This document shows, piece by piece, positions 12,750 through 23,656 of a DNA stretch of 64,000 nt (positions are counted from its first letter, which is position 1; every line of letters begins with the position of its first letter). The position numbers were made by a program, and so were the translations under genes. The stretch is from NCBI RefSeq assembly GCF_008831285.2, contig NC_045144.1, positions 9,835,886-9,899,885 of the forward strand, read 5' to 3'. Below the pieces are notes generated by a model, which worked only from the letters and a program-made list of their open reading frames with translations, did no database searches and was not told the origin of the DNA. The DNA is from Nymphaea colorata (lineage: Eukaryota > Streptophyta > Magnoliopsida > Nymphaeales > Nymphaeaceae).

Positions 12750-13127
12750 TCATATTAAGGTAGTCATTGTTGCTTTATTCTCATCACATAGGTGAGACTG
12801 CCAAACTATCACATCTTGCAACAATGTCCAAAAGAGAGTCAACGTACTGCATATCATTGTCTTAGCATGTCTGCTCAAAACATCGACCACCACATTCGCT
12901 TTTTTTGGATGATATAATATTTTGAAATCATAATCCTTTAAATACTTAATCCATCTTTTTTGCCTCAGATTGAAATCCTTTTGGGAGAATATGTACTTTA
13001 ATGACTTGTGGTCTAGAAATACCTCAAACACTGACCCGTATATATAGTGTCTCCATATCTTCAGTGCGAATACTACTGCTCCCAATTCCAAATCATTAGT
13101 GGTATAATGTTTTTCATGTATTTTTAA
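12750..13127 (-). pseudogene. Ty3 RNase H
   Basis: The blocks [33 protein letters not shown] and [15 protein letters not shown] are typical of Ty3 RNase H, which follows the RT directly. It is shifted in frame relative to the RT. Confidence 0.82.
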
Positions 13128-14254
13128 CTATCTATATGCACAAACCACTACATGACCATACTGCATCAATACACAACCATAACTAATTCCCAATGCAATG
13201 GTATATATAATAAATCCTAAATTACTCGATGGAAGTGTCAAAATAGGTATGGTGGTAAGCTTGTCTTTCAGAGTTTGAAAACTTTTTTCACACTCCTCAT
13301 TCCAAACAAACTTCACTCCTTTTCTCAATAGCTTAGTCATGGGGGTGGCTATTTTTGAAAAATCTTGTATAAACCTACGATAGTATCTTGCCAATCCCAA
13401 AAAGTTTCTAACCTCAATTATGCTACGTAGCATCCTCCAATCCTGTACTGCCGACACCTTAGTCGGATCGATGGAAAGACTATCTTTCGAGATCACATGA
13501 CCATGGAAGTTTACCTTCCCTAATGAAAATTCACATTTCGAGTACTTGGCATATAACTTATGCTTATGTAAAATACCCAACACACTCCTTAAGTGATCTC
13601 TATGGTCTGCCTCACGTTCTGAGTACACCAAAATATCATCCACAAAAACAATAACAAACTGATCCAAATAGTCTTGAAAACCCGATTCGTGAGCTTCATA
13701 AACACTGCAGGAGCATTGGTCAACCCAAAAGGCATGATCCTGAATTCATAGTGACCATATCGAGTTCGAAAGACATTCTTAGAAACATCTTCCTCTTGTA
13801 TCAAAAGTTGATGACAATTTGTCCTTAGATCAATTTTGAAGAATACCTTCGCATTCTTGAGCTGATCAAACAAGTCTTCAATTCTAGAAAGTGGATACTT
13901 ATTCTTGATGGTGACTTGATTCAACATACGGTAATCTGTACACGAGCGCATCATTCCATCCTTATTCTTAACAAACAACACGGGTGCTCCCCAAGGTGAC
14001 ACGCTGGGCAGAATGAAGCTATTTTCTAAGAGCTTCTGTAATTGCTTCTTCAATTTTTTTAACTCTGCCAATGCTATATGGTAGGGTGCCTTAGAAATGC
14101 GAGTTGTCTCTGGTAACAGCTCTATCTTGAACTCAACTTCTCGTGTTGGAGACAAACTCGATAGCTCTTCAGGAAACACATCAGAGTACTCACTCATAAT
14201 GGTAACATCCTCTAACTTTACCGGCTCAATCTCATTGGTCAAGACATTGACCAA
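13128..14254 (-). pseudogene. Ty3 reverse transcriptase, frameshifted
   Basis: Minus-strand 14254-13589 holds [25 protein letters not shown] and [15 protein letters not shown]. 13667-13128 in another frame holds the catalytic box FVDDILVYS, then FHGHVIS and LGLARYYRRFI. The change of frame near 13650 marks an indel. Between them nearly all RT palm motifs are present. Confidence 0.85.
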
Positions 14255-14299
14255 GAATGCAATACTCCATTTTCTAACAACCTTTTAACCTTTAATGCA

Positions 14300-14660
14300 G
14301 ACACCATTATCTTATCAGTTTGACCGGCTTTTCGAGCTTGGAATTCCACTGGTTGCATCTCATGAGTCAACAATTGTATTTTCTTTTTTCTGCAATTTAT
14401 ATTGGTATAATGCGTATATAGTCAATCCATGCCCATAATAACATTGAACTCATTGAGACTTACAATCACCAAATATGTAGGTAAATGATGTTGATGGATC
14501 TCTACATCTACATCAAGTAGATACTGGGTACACAAATCTTGAGCATGCATAGGGTTGACCACTTTTAAGACATACAACATCATCTTAGCCGACACTTCTA
14601 GTGAAGTGGCAAATCGACTAGACATAAAAGAATGAGTCATCATGCATCAAACAACACTCT
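14300..14660 (-). pseudogene. Ty3 aspartic protease remnant
   Basis: The block THSFMSSRFA (about 14640) and FNVIMGMD (about 14430) match the retropepsin flanks DSGASHSFIS and FDVILGMD of plant Ty3 elements. The catalytic DSG is not intact in this frame. Confidence 0.7.
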
Positions 14661-14759
14661 AGCAATGTGAGAACTAATAAGTAATGTACCTTCAATGAGA
14701 TCGTGTGCCTGAAGTTCCTCCATGGTAGTCGCATAGACACGTCTAGTCGTCTTTTATGC

Positions 14760-15860
14760 ACTAGAAGGACTGCCCTCGGGCTTCTTCAACTTCTTTCCTC
14801 GCATTGTGAGGCAATCTTTGATGAAGTATCCAATCTTTTCATAGTGTAAACACACTCTAGTCTCCTAATAACATGACTTCCCAAGGTGCACATGTGAGCA
14901 AGTAGGGCACCTTATAGAGTCGGAGTAGTCACTACCCACTATGTGATGTCGCTATGGGTAGGCTTGTTCCGCCTGAAGGCTCTATCATCATGCTTCCTAT
15001 AAGGCTTTGCCCTGCCTGTAAAGTTGTTGTGCTTGGCCTACATCTGCCCACCATGTGAGTGTTGGCTTATCTTCTTGTGATGGTCCTTCTGAGTTCTAGC
15101 CCAATTATCTTCCATGCATCTAGCCTTGGTGACAGCCTAGCCCAATTCGCAAGGCCTGCTGGACATTACCTTGTTTTGTAGCCCATCACGCAATCAATGC
15201 ACAAACTTGTCTGCTTGGCGTCATCTGTGGTGTAGAGATATGGGCAATACACCACTAAGTGCTGATACTTAGTAACATACTCCTCCAAGCTCAAATGATT
15301 TTATTGCAACTTAAGAAATTATTGCATCTTTTTATTTCTGGCATGCATTGGGAAGTAATGTTAAAGAACGAATCTCTAAACTGCTTCCAAGAGATCGACT
15401 GTTGGCCTATAAACCGAATCTCATGAGTTGATTGCCACCACCATTTGGCATCTTCTTTCAACAAATAGAAGTCATAGTTTACTTTGTCTCCTTCTAACAT
15501 CTTGAGAAGCTCAAAGATTTGCTTTACCTCTTCAATATATTCATCTACCGTGTCTGGGCTGCCATCTCAAGTAAAGACAAGCGGCTGCATTGACATGAAC
15601 TGCTTAAAGGACACCGATGTCGCCTTCTCCTTAGTGGCACAATGGTATCTTCTGTAGGAGATGCATGGCTCCGCTGATTACTGACCATCGACTGTGATAG
15701 GGAGATCAACGTCTACAAGGTCATCAATATAGTTTGTTGATCCACTGGTGGGGTTTACCTTGGTGGGGTTTGGGCACCCACACTAGTCTGGACGAACAGT
15801 TGTCCTGACATACTATTGCCTAGTGGGGTATGCGCATCTGAATGGGCCGAACTTGGCTCT
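14760..15860 (-). pseudogene. Ty3 gag remnant
   Basis: Minus-strand segments carry a gag-like block (AKWWWQSTHEIRF and WKQFRDSFF, near 15450-15360) and a damaged zinc knuckle near 14830. Stops interrupt every frame. It would have encoded the nucleocapsid/capsid of the element. Confidence 0.7.
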
Positions 15861-16157
15861 CTTTGTGCCTCTATAGCCGGCCCACCTTGTTTCTTACACA
15901 TACATTGGTACTCCATCTATACAAAGAAGAACCTTCATTCTTATTACAAGGTCTGAGACAACTCTTTAGAGTCAAATCACAAAAGTATATCACCACAATA
16001 TTTCAAACCATTAATCACATTATATACGTATATATCACTATAAATCAAAACTACAATAAAAGCTCAATCAAGTAGCGCATACCTGGGCAACACAGTTTCA
16101 CAGATAGGCTTTAACTTACATCCATAGTGGGGTTTTCTATAGTTCTGATACCAAAGC

Positions 16158-19100
16158 TGTCACACCCCAACACTTTGACCCTCAAATAACTTTTTTTGTT
16201 AAAACATAAAACATTGAGGTGCGACGACACAACAATTCAAAAGGAAAGGAGCTATGCAAATTAAAGACAATGAGACAAACTTTCCATTATATAATAAATT
16301 TTGTTCATACAAAATTACTTTACATTTCTCAATAATGTAAATGACAAAATGCTTCAAAACCACAATATTGATGCAAAACAAAAACAAGAAATCAAAGAGA
16401 CTTAAACATGATGCACTGACACTTCAAAATCTCCCTAGTAGGATGTGAGTTGAGCTATCTGTTCAACGTGTTGCCCTAGGTCTGCCAAAACCTAAAAAAG
16501 TAAACAATAGAAGGCTTAGCCTTCATAGTATGATAACACACCAAATAAATCTCTAACCCTATAAGGTAAGGGCTCAAATCTAAGATATAATAATTACGAA
16601 AACAAAACACTATCATGTCATGGTAGGAGCATACAATCACATGACTTGTCTTGAAAGTTCCTCACATATACCACAACATATAGAGGAATATGGCCACAAT
16701 TAACACATTTCATAATCACATTCACTTCACACATATTCACTCCTTTCACATACACTTCATTTACATTAGCTTTAGTGAATTGACAGTTCATATGGGTGCA
16801 AACATAGGCATGTGCACACCATGGTCGATCTACAGTCGGTAGACAACACCTGTGGAGGCTTGAAATGATATAGATCCATTCACGCTGTAGTGGTACAACA
16901 CTCGACCATGGATGTGTGAATTCCAAGAAGAGTTGCTCAGCCTTCCATAGGACACCCAAGTTGGGAATGCGGGAGCCCAATGCTCCAAGCACATCACACA
17001 ATGATATCCTTGGGCCTTGCACTACCTGTGCCCCGAGCAGGCGAGACCAGTGGCGAGGGCAGGAATCTCCCAAACACATTGTCATAACCCATTGGCCTCT
17101 CATCTATTATTTCCTCTTAACTTATCATAGGAAATCACAGTCACAACTTGACTGGCTAGCACACGAGGTTGGTTCACTTCACGAGTACACCCTTACCTCA
17201 AGACACCTACCTACGAGGGTCACACACATAGTCAATACTCTTAGCTAGCCGTCATAACTTTACGGGCACATTTACCCTTCAAATTCATTCAATTATATCA
17301 TACCCATGGCAATGCATACGAAACATATTGCAACATTCATACCAATCAAACACATCTTACAAAACTTAGTCAAACCACAGAGAGTAGTCTCGATCCGTGA
17401 TTGGCTCGTAGTTGTCCTATGCAATTATCATTTTAGGATGTTTTATAATGCACAATCGAGGTCGAGGTGGTACTCGACTCGATACCCCACCTTATCTGTC
17501 ATAAGAAGTTATAATTGCTAGCATGCACATGCAATTGTGTAGTAATTTTAAAAACAAAAACAATCTCATAACAATTCAATCACATGCATACATTCATTAA
17601 ATCATAACACAATCATAGGATCCAACAATCCTGAAAGGCTTGCATTCTAAAGTTGGCCCCAGGCAGGGATTTGCCTGGAATGCCGCCATACCTGCTATGC
17701 ATTATCAAAATACCCAAAATGCCTCAAGCTTTGAATCTTGTCACTCAAGGTCTACTCGACCTACCCGACCTACCCGGTGTACCTGCAAACAAAGTCAAAC
17801 AATAAGATTTATACTTGTTCTGCTTTACAATCTATACAAGTATGAAATGGAATCATTGAGATGTAGGTCATCACCTCAAGATGGGGCTGACTAGTAGTAT
17901 TGGTCCATAAAGCCGTCCAATAGGTCTCTTCCCAACTCTAAGAGGTTTGTGACCAAATGATTAAAACTCAAAATTTTGATTCGACCTATCACCCGTACGT
18001 TTCTCACTTGTTTTCCAAGTCAAGGCATTAACCCCACAATTAAGCTTCCCAACAAACGACATATATGCACATCAACAAAAGCATACATCACGAGTTCCCT
18101 AAAATGGTTCTAAACCTTCCAAACATCATCAATTAACCGCTTCAAAAATGCTCTCTAACCGCTTCAAAAATTAACCCATCATGCTAGAGAGATAATTATA
18201 TACTTAGATCATCATCCCTCCAAAATAATTCTAGACCTTCCCCAAAATAGCAAGGTTGCTAACATGCATTCTAAATTATCCAATCTTGAATCTAACATAT
18301 TTAAATAATAATTATACATGCACTAACAGAAAATGTTAGACAATTTAGGCTTGATTAGGCCTCGCTTACCCCACTCTTAGAGTCCTAGCTGCTGCAATGC
18401 TCCCGGCTGCCAGCTCAAGTGCTCGACCGATCCCCAAGGGGCTAAAATTATACAATGTCATCGCCACCCACACCTTCGATTCACTGTTATGAGGGGAAAG
18501 ACATGTTCACCAATCTGTAATTCCAACCCAACAGCAGTAAGTAGGTGAAAATGAGTGAAAGAGAGTTTAAAAGAGGGGTCTGTCGTTAGAAGAGAGTCTA
18601 CGGTAGCTGTGAGGGAGGTGGTTCGATTGAGGGAGATTGAAAACGAGAGAGAGAACATGAGAGATGTGAGTGGGAGGAGGCTGGTGGTAAGGAGAGAGTG
18701 CAGACAAAAAGGAGAGACAGATAGAGGGCTCAGGATAGAGGGAGAGGGATGACACGATTTGGGGAACAGGGAGAGCAAGGATGAGGGGGACTGAAGATGA
18801 GACGAAGAGAGGGTGAGTGAGGAGTGTGGGATGAAGAGTGAAATTCAATAGAGAAGAGTCGGGACAGAGGGGGAGGCGACAAAGAACAGGGAGGGAGAGA
18901 AGAACAGCGATAGAGGGTGAGAAAGAAGAAGAAAACAGAAGAGACCGAGAGGATCAGGATGACTCAGGTCACCGCCGCCATCGCCCTTCACCTCTGCCGC
19001 TTCTGCAATTCCTTTTGCCTCCTTCTCTGTGCTGCGGTTGAAACAATGCTGAAACACTTGAAGAGAGGAAAAGGAAGAGTCTGTGTCGAGCCCCTCTTCA

Positions 19101-19169
19101 AGCGATGGAATTCAGGTCTGGGTCTGGATCCTGATCCAACCCGACCTACCCAAAATGAAAATTGTTACA
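16158..19169 (-). repeat. Ty3 element LTR, right copy (5' LTR, 3,012 bp)
   Basis: It carries the same ordered blocks as 8219-11272, including the GA-rich region at 18540-19057. It is preceded on its internal side by the primer-binding site at about 16144-16155. Confidence 0.88.
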
Positions 19170-19330
19170 CCTATAGTAGGACCACGTTCTTCTTTTTCCT
19201 CTGTCTCGAATTCCATTCATACAAAAGAAGCATGTTCTTTGGGATACTTCATTTTCTCGTAAAAGGACTCAATCTCTTGTTTGTCCCCATCCGATGATGT
19301 AGATATTTCATACACTACATCAACTGCAAT
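19170..19330 (-). pseudogene. FAR1-like 5' segment, split off by the Ty3 element
   Basis: Minus-strand reading gives DVVYEISTSSDGDKQEIES..., then MEFETEEKEERGPT, with one stop in place of a sense codon. The acidic MEFxTE words match those at 8190-8100 on the other side of the Ty3 element, so this is the displaced N-terminal end of the same gene. The two parts are contiguous once 8219-19169 is removed. Confidence 0.65.
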
Positions 19331-19439
19331 GCATAAAGTCAATAGAAAGTAAATAATATTTTAACATTATTTCTAGAATTATTTGTTTCATGCATAAATA
19401 TCTTCCATCAAATAACATTCAACATTATCTCACCATAAA

Positions 19440-19800
19440 GTTCATCGATCGGACCTAATCTCATGTCATTTAGTGGTAGACTCGTCGTTATCTCATTCTC
19501 TCGTTACCATTCCTAGCCTTCGTGGTAGACTCGTTCTTCTCTTATTACTTCGTAATCATTCCTTTTGTTATGTGATCGCATTATCTCGTCTTCATTTACT
19601 TATCTCCTACTTTATACATATGCCTTCTCCCACTCCCTCGATCAATAACGAGAAGAATGGTTACAAAATATAATGAGATAAACTAGGATGCATCAACTTG
19701 TCCCCTTAAGTCATTATCTCATGCATTTGTTATGCCATGATTTTGTTATCTCAAGCAAACTATCTCCAACCTATTGCATCGTAACATTATCTACTACATG
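19440..19800. repeat. TTATCTCAT-rich arm beyond the FAR1-like gene
   Basis: GTTATCTCATTCTCTCG near 19480, GTCATTATCTCATGC near 19712 and related words resemble the repeats at 5168-5830, and in inverse orientation those at 1336-1450. It is likely the right subterminal region of the Mutator-like element. Confidence 0.5.
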
Positions 19801-20189
19801 AATTGGAATGTACACGTTATTTCGTCTGTAACAAACTATCTTCATTTTTAAGCTTTGCCATTACCTTCGCCTTTAGTTCCTCAGTAACTGCTCCTTTGAA
19901 GATTTCTTCAAATGTCCAACAGTCAAAAAAAGCCCTACATAAGCCATTGCTTTGTCATTTAACGTCTATGAATAGAAAACCACAGCGAAATCATTGTGAA
20001 CTCACTGTCCTTTCCTTCTATTTTCATTCCCATGGTTTCTGCTTCAAGACCAAGCTTTCTTCACCGGCAACCTCCTCTCTCCTTCCTTCCTTCAGCAAGA
20101 ACCTCTCTCTCCTGTTTTTTTTTTCTTCCTGACCATCTTCCTTTCTTCGCGCAAAAAAATACATATGGTGTGAAGGTTAAGTATGTATA

Positions 20190-20375
20190 TGCTATGTATG
20201 TGCAATGGAAGGGCATTCAAGTAAATATACACATGTACCTTCTCTGACACAAAGGTCATTTCTAGAACTTTACATATACATAGTACGAACTACCCTGTAA
20301 GCACACTCAATTAAATATGAACATATACCTTTTCATTCACTAAAGTCAATATTGAAACTTTACATATATATTGTA
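20190..20375. repeat. Two diverged ~100-bp repeats, possible right end of the Mutator-like element
   Basis: GCATTCAAGTAAATATACACATGTACC (around 20213) and GCACACTCAATTAAATATGAACATATACC (around 20300) are diverged copies. The first, read in reverse, resembles 1281-1300 (TATTTACTTAAATGCCCT, one mismatch over 18), as expected of terminal inverted repeats. No target duplication was confirmed. Confidence 0.4.
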
Positions 20376-22884
20376 GGGTCCACCCCTCGCGTACGCTTGT
20401 TGTGCATGCTGGAGTGGTGCACATAACTCAAACTCCTTCCACTTACAAAGATGGACAGAGACCCTTCTTGTTTTTGTGAATTACTAGACTAGCCCCACTG
20501 CATCCTCGTGGTAGCAACTGTAAAACCTCACTTGATGAGAGGGTCTGATGAGAAGGGTGACTGTCGTCCTCTCCATTGGGCCTGTCTCTCTTCCTTACAA
20601 GAGATAGGCCAGATGGGAGAGGGCAAAAATCGTGTCTCCCATCAAAGTTCATTCTAAATTTTGTTGCTTGGATTGATAGGTGTAAATCTGTTATTTAGAC
20701 GTCTATGATTTCTTTGTCCAACCTACTGCTAATGTTTGAAATATAACAATATGAACAGGAAAGGTTGCCTAAAGCTACATGTAAAAGCTCATCAAACCTA
20801 ACAACACAAGCTTAGTATTTTGAGTGAGACATTTATGGTTGTTTTTCAAAACTTGCTTCTTAAAGAAAACAATGAGATTTTACATTGTTTTGAAATGGTC
20901 GGAGGTTGCTTCTTCAGGTTTGTTTCTCTGTCATTTTGATTGCACATCTAGTATTTTCTGTTCATTGGGTTTTTCATGGGTTGAGTTCCTTTTTATTCCT
21001 ACCCTTTCTTTTTTGGTGTTCTAGTGAGGAGCTAGATGTTGCTATGAGTCTATATTATTCATGGCAAGAACAATCCACAACTTCATGTGGTTCTGCCTTA
21101 GATGCTATAAAAATATCTTGGCCTGTAATATTGCCAAAAAAGGGCCATTTTAAGGTTGCTGCAAAAATGAGGACCGGAAAAGGGGAGAGTGATCGTGGTA
21201 GAAGCCTTAGTTCATAGTGTGAAATTGGGATTCAAGAATAGGAGAAATTCAGCAAAAAGACAATTGTAGTTGTAGACAGACAGAAGTCAGTCACCTATAC
21301 AAGGGAAACTACATCAGTAGCTTGGGTAATTTTGCCCCAACAGTGCAATCTACAGTTGCTCTACCATTGAATGAGCTGGAATCTCTATCAAGGATGAACT
21401 GCTTGTAACTTGTTTCTATTGATTGATACACTTGACTTTTTTTGGTGGGATACGTACCTCTTTGTTTTAGGTGACTTAGTTTTTTTTGGACTAGATTTCT
21501 TCAAAGGATTTGCTGCCTTGTTTAAACAGCTAAAAATCTAAGGTCCATTTAAAATGCATCATCTCATTGTTAGCCTTAACCATCCTCTTCGGAAATTATT
21601 ACTAGATTTATTGTCATGTCCTGATCCAACATTTCCTACAAAAACATAGAGTTCATCTTTTTTCTAAACTGACTTTAATGACATACAGCAAGCAGCTGAT
21701 TCCACTTATCCTTGCCTTTTTCCATGAGCTACTTCTTTGTGGACCAATTTATCACCTTTTTGTTTATGTTATTGTGGTGCCAAGACATCCAATCACAGTA
21801 TTGTTGTACATTTGTATCATATTTTTCCTTTGTTATAGGTTGTGTTGGTTCCTGTTTTCTTTTCAAAAAAAATGAAGACCTCTTCCCAGTCTATCTGTGG
21901 AGTTCTTCATTCACAAAGGAGCTGCAATTAAACTAATTTGTTAGTCTAAAATATGGAATTGTTGCTTGATTACATTTTCGTATTTGGTGAACAAGTTGGC
22001 AAGTATGAATGAAGAGAACACCCAAAAATCAGACCACAGAGAGAAACAAATTTACTGAAATGGCTGGATGGAAAGGATGCCAAAACATCAAACCAGAGAG
22101 GCTTTTGAACAAGTGAACGTAACTTAAAAAAAAAACATTGTTTGACTAAAACTTGAGGGCTTATTAGTTGGCTCTCAAAAGTTGAGCGTGCATTTATTAC
22201 AGCACAAAAGATGAGTGCTCATTTGTATTTTTTTCAAGATTTTAACTAAATTCCCTCCATCCATTCTCGATTGCAACGCTCTCCTTCAATTTGTGCAGAT
22301 CAAACATTGTAGGACTAATAAGGCACAAATTAAGCAGACCAGCTAGAAATCGCTAAAAACATGTGGAAAGGCATGCAGCAATCAATCACGAAGATCACTT
22401 AGATAGAAGCACGTAAAAAAATAAATGAAAAATGTAGGCCGAGAGATGAAGAAAAGACATAAACACATGGTTCAGCATGCATGGACTAACATCCATTTGA
22501 ACATTAAACTTTTCATTAATACAACACAAGGACCTCTTTGGGAATTTCTTAGTCAAATAGGGACATAGATTCTCGTTATCCACATTGAAATCTTCATTTT
22601 ACTTCCATTATAGTACATAGTATATTTCATGAAAGATAAATCTAATCATAGCTGGATCATGAAACTTATAGAATGGAATATCATAATGAGAGAGAGAGAG
22701 TTCTAGAGAAATTATATTACTTTCTGTTATTTTATTTTCTTAGTTTATGCCCCCGTTATTGAAAGCCATGGATCCATCTAGTCCCCAAAGCAACTCTAGA
22801 CCCTAATGGTAGTGAAAGAAGATTAGTAGCCCCAGCTTTTAGTGTCATTAGCACTGAAAAAACAAGAATGAAAATAAAGAGGGT
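20376..22884. other. Intergenic DNA, no recognisable gene
   Basis: A plus-strand frame at 20906-21217 has an ordinary-looking tail but I recognise no family and see no splice context. Elsewhere there is only AT-rich DNA and a short (GA)n at about 22688. Confidence 0.5.
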
Positions 22885-22975
22885 AGTGCAAGTTGATCAT
22901 TATGAACAATATTTCATTATTATTGTCCCATCAGCAACAACTTCACGTATAAAGTGATGACGTAACTCAATGTGT

Positions 22976-23269
22976 TTAGTTCTTTTGTGAACACTGAATT
23001 TTTGCCATGGCGATTGTTGCTTGATTATCACAAAAAAGTTCAGTCACCTCATCTTGCTTTTGATGCAAGTCATCCAAAATTTTTCTTATCCAAATAGCTT
23101 GACATGCAGATGTGGTGGCTGCAACATACTCCGGTCCAGAAGATGAGAGAGCCACAATTGTTTGCTTTTTGGACATCGACGACAAAGCTCCCGAGCCAAG
23201 AGTAAAAGCATACCCACTTGTGCTTTTCCTATCATCAAAAACATGCCCAATTGTTGTAAAAAAAGCCAA
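22976..23269 (-). pseudogene. Copia D RNase H
   Basis: It contains DDRKSTSGYAFTLGSGALSS, KKQTIVALSS, ATTSACQAIWIRKIL and LFCDNQATIAMA, the standard copia RNase H signature. The catalytic Glu region reads SGPEYVA. It continues below 22976 in another frame to HIELRHHF. Confidence 0.85.
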
Positions 23270-23461
23270 TTAGTTTAAAATCAGAATTAGATTGGTACTA
23301 AATTTCATAGTTCGTTGTTGATCGGATGTATCAGAGGGTCCATTTTGCTGCTCCAAAATGATGTATTGATAGACAATGCATAAACCTTGAGATCAAACGA
23401 ACTAGGTACACAATATTGGTTGCATCTGTGTGAGGTATATTAATTTCCCAACTAAACTTGT

Positions 23462-23656
23462 TTATAACTTCTCATCAATTCTCATAGCACCATCATTTAA
23501 AGTGGAACATGACTTGCATGATAACATATTAAATTTCCCAAGTATGTTCAAATCATATTTTTCTTGAGAAATAAAAATACCATTATCAGTATGGTGAACC
23601 TGAAGTCCAAGAAAATAATGTAATAATTCCATATCTGACATATCAAATTCACACAT
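23462..23656 (-). pseudogene. Copia D reverse transcriptase fragment
   Basis: FDMSDMELLHYFLGLQVHH and ISQEKYDLNIL match the copia RT segment just after the YVDD box. A YVDD-like region with stops lies upstream near 23700-23740. Confidence 0.8.

Larger units (their letters stand above)
8219..19169 (-). mobile_element. Ty3/gypsy LTR retrotransposon with ~3-kb LTRs, degenerate
   Basis: Both LTRs open TGTYACACCCCAACACTTTG and end GTTACA. Flanks CATAT (8214-8218) and CCTAT (19170-19174) are a 4/5 target-site duplication. In minus orientation a primer-binding site TGGTATCAGAAC (one mismatch to initiator tRNA-Met) adjoins the right LTR at about 16144-16155, and a purine-rich tract (AAGGGTAGGA) adjoins the left LTR at 11273-11282. 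Internal order gag, protease, RT, RNase H, integrase is that of Ty3/gypsy. All frames are broken. Long LTRs and the integrase tail (VLRKYIPDPTHAI) suggest the Tekay/Del chromovirus group, which is an inference. Confidence 0.88.

Noticed and set aside
20906-21217. 103-codon plus-strand frame
   Set aside because: No family recognised, the start is uncertain and the N-terminal part is hydrophobic low complexity; left unannotated.
21336-21400. tRNA-like A-box on the minus strand (CAATGGTAGAGCAACTG)
   Set aside because: No acceptor stem pairing, no B box (GGTTCGATTCC type) and no cloverleaf could be drawn.
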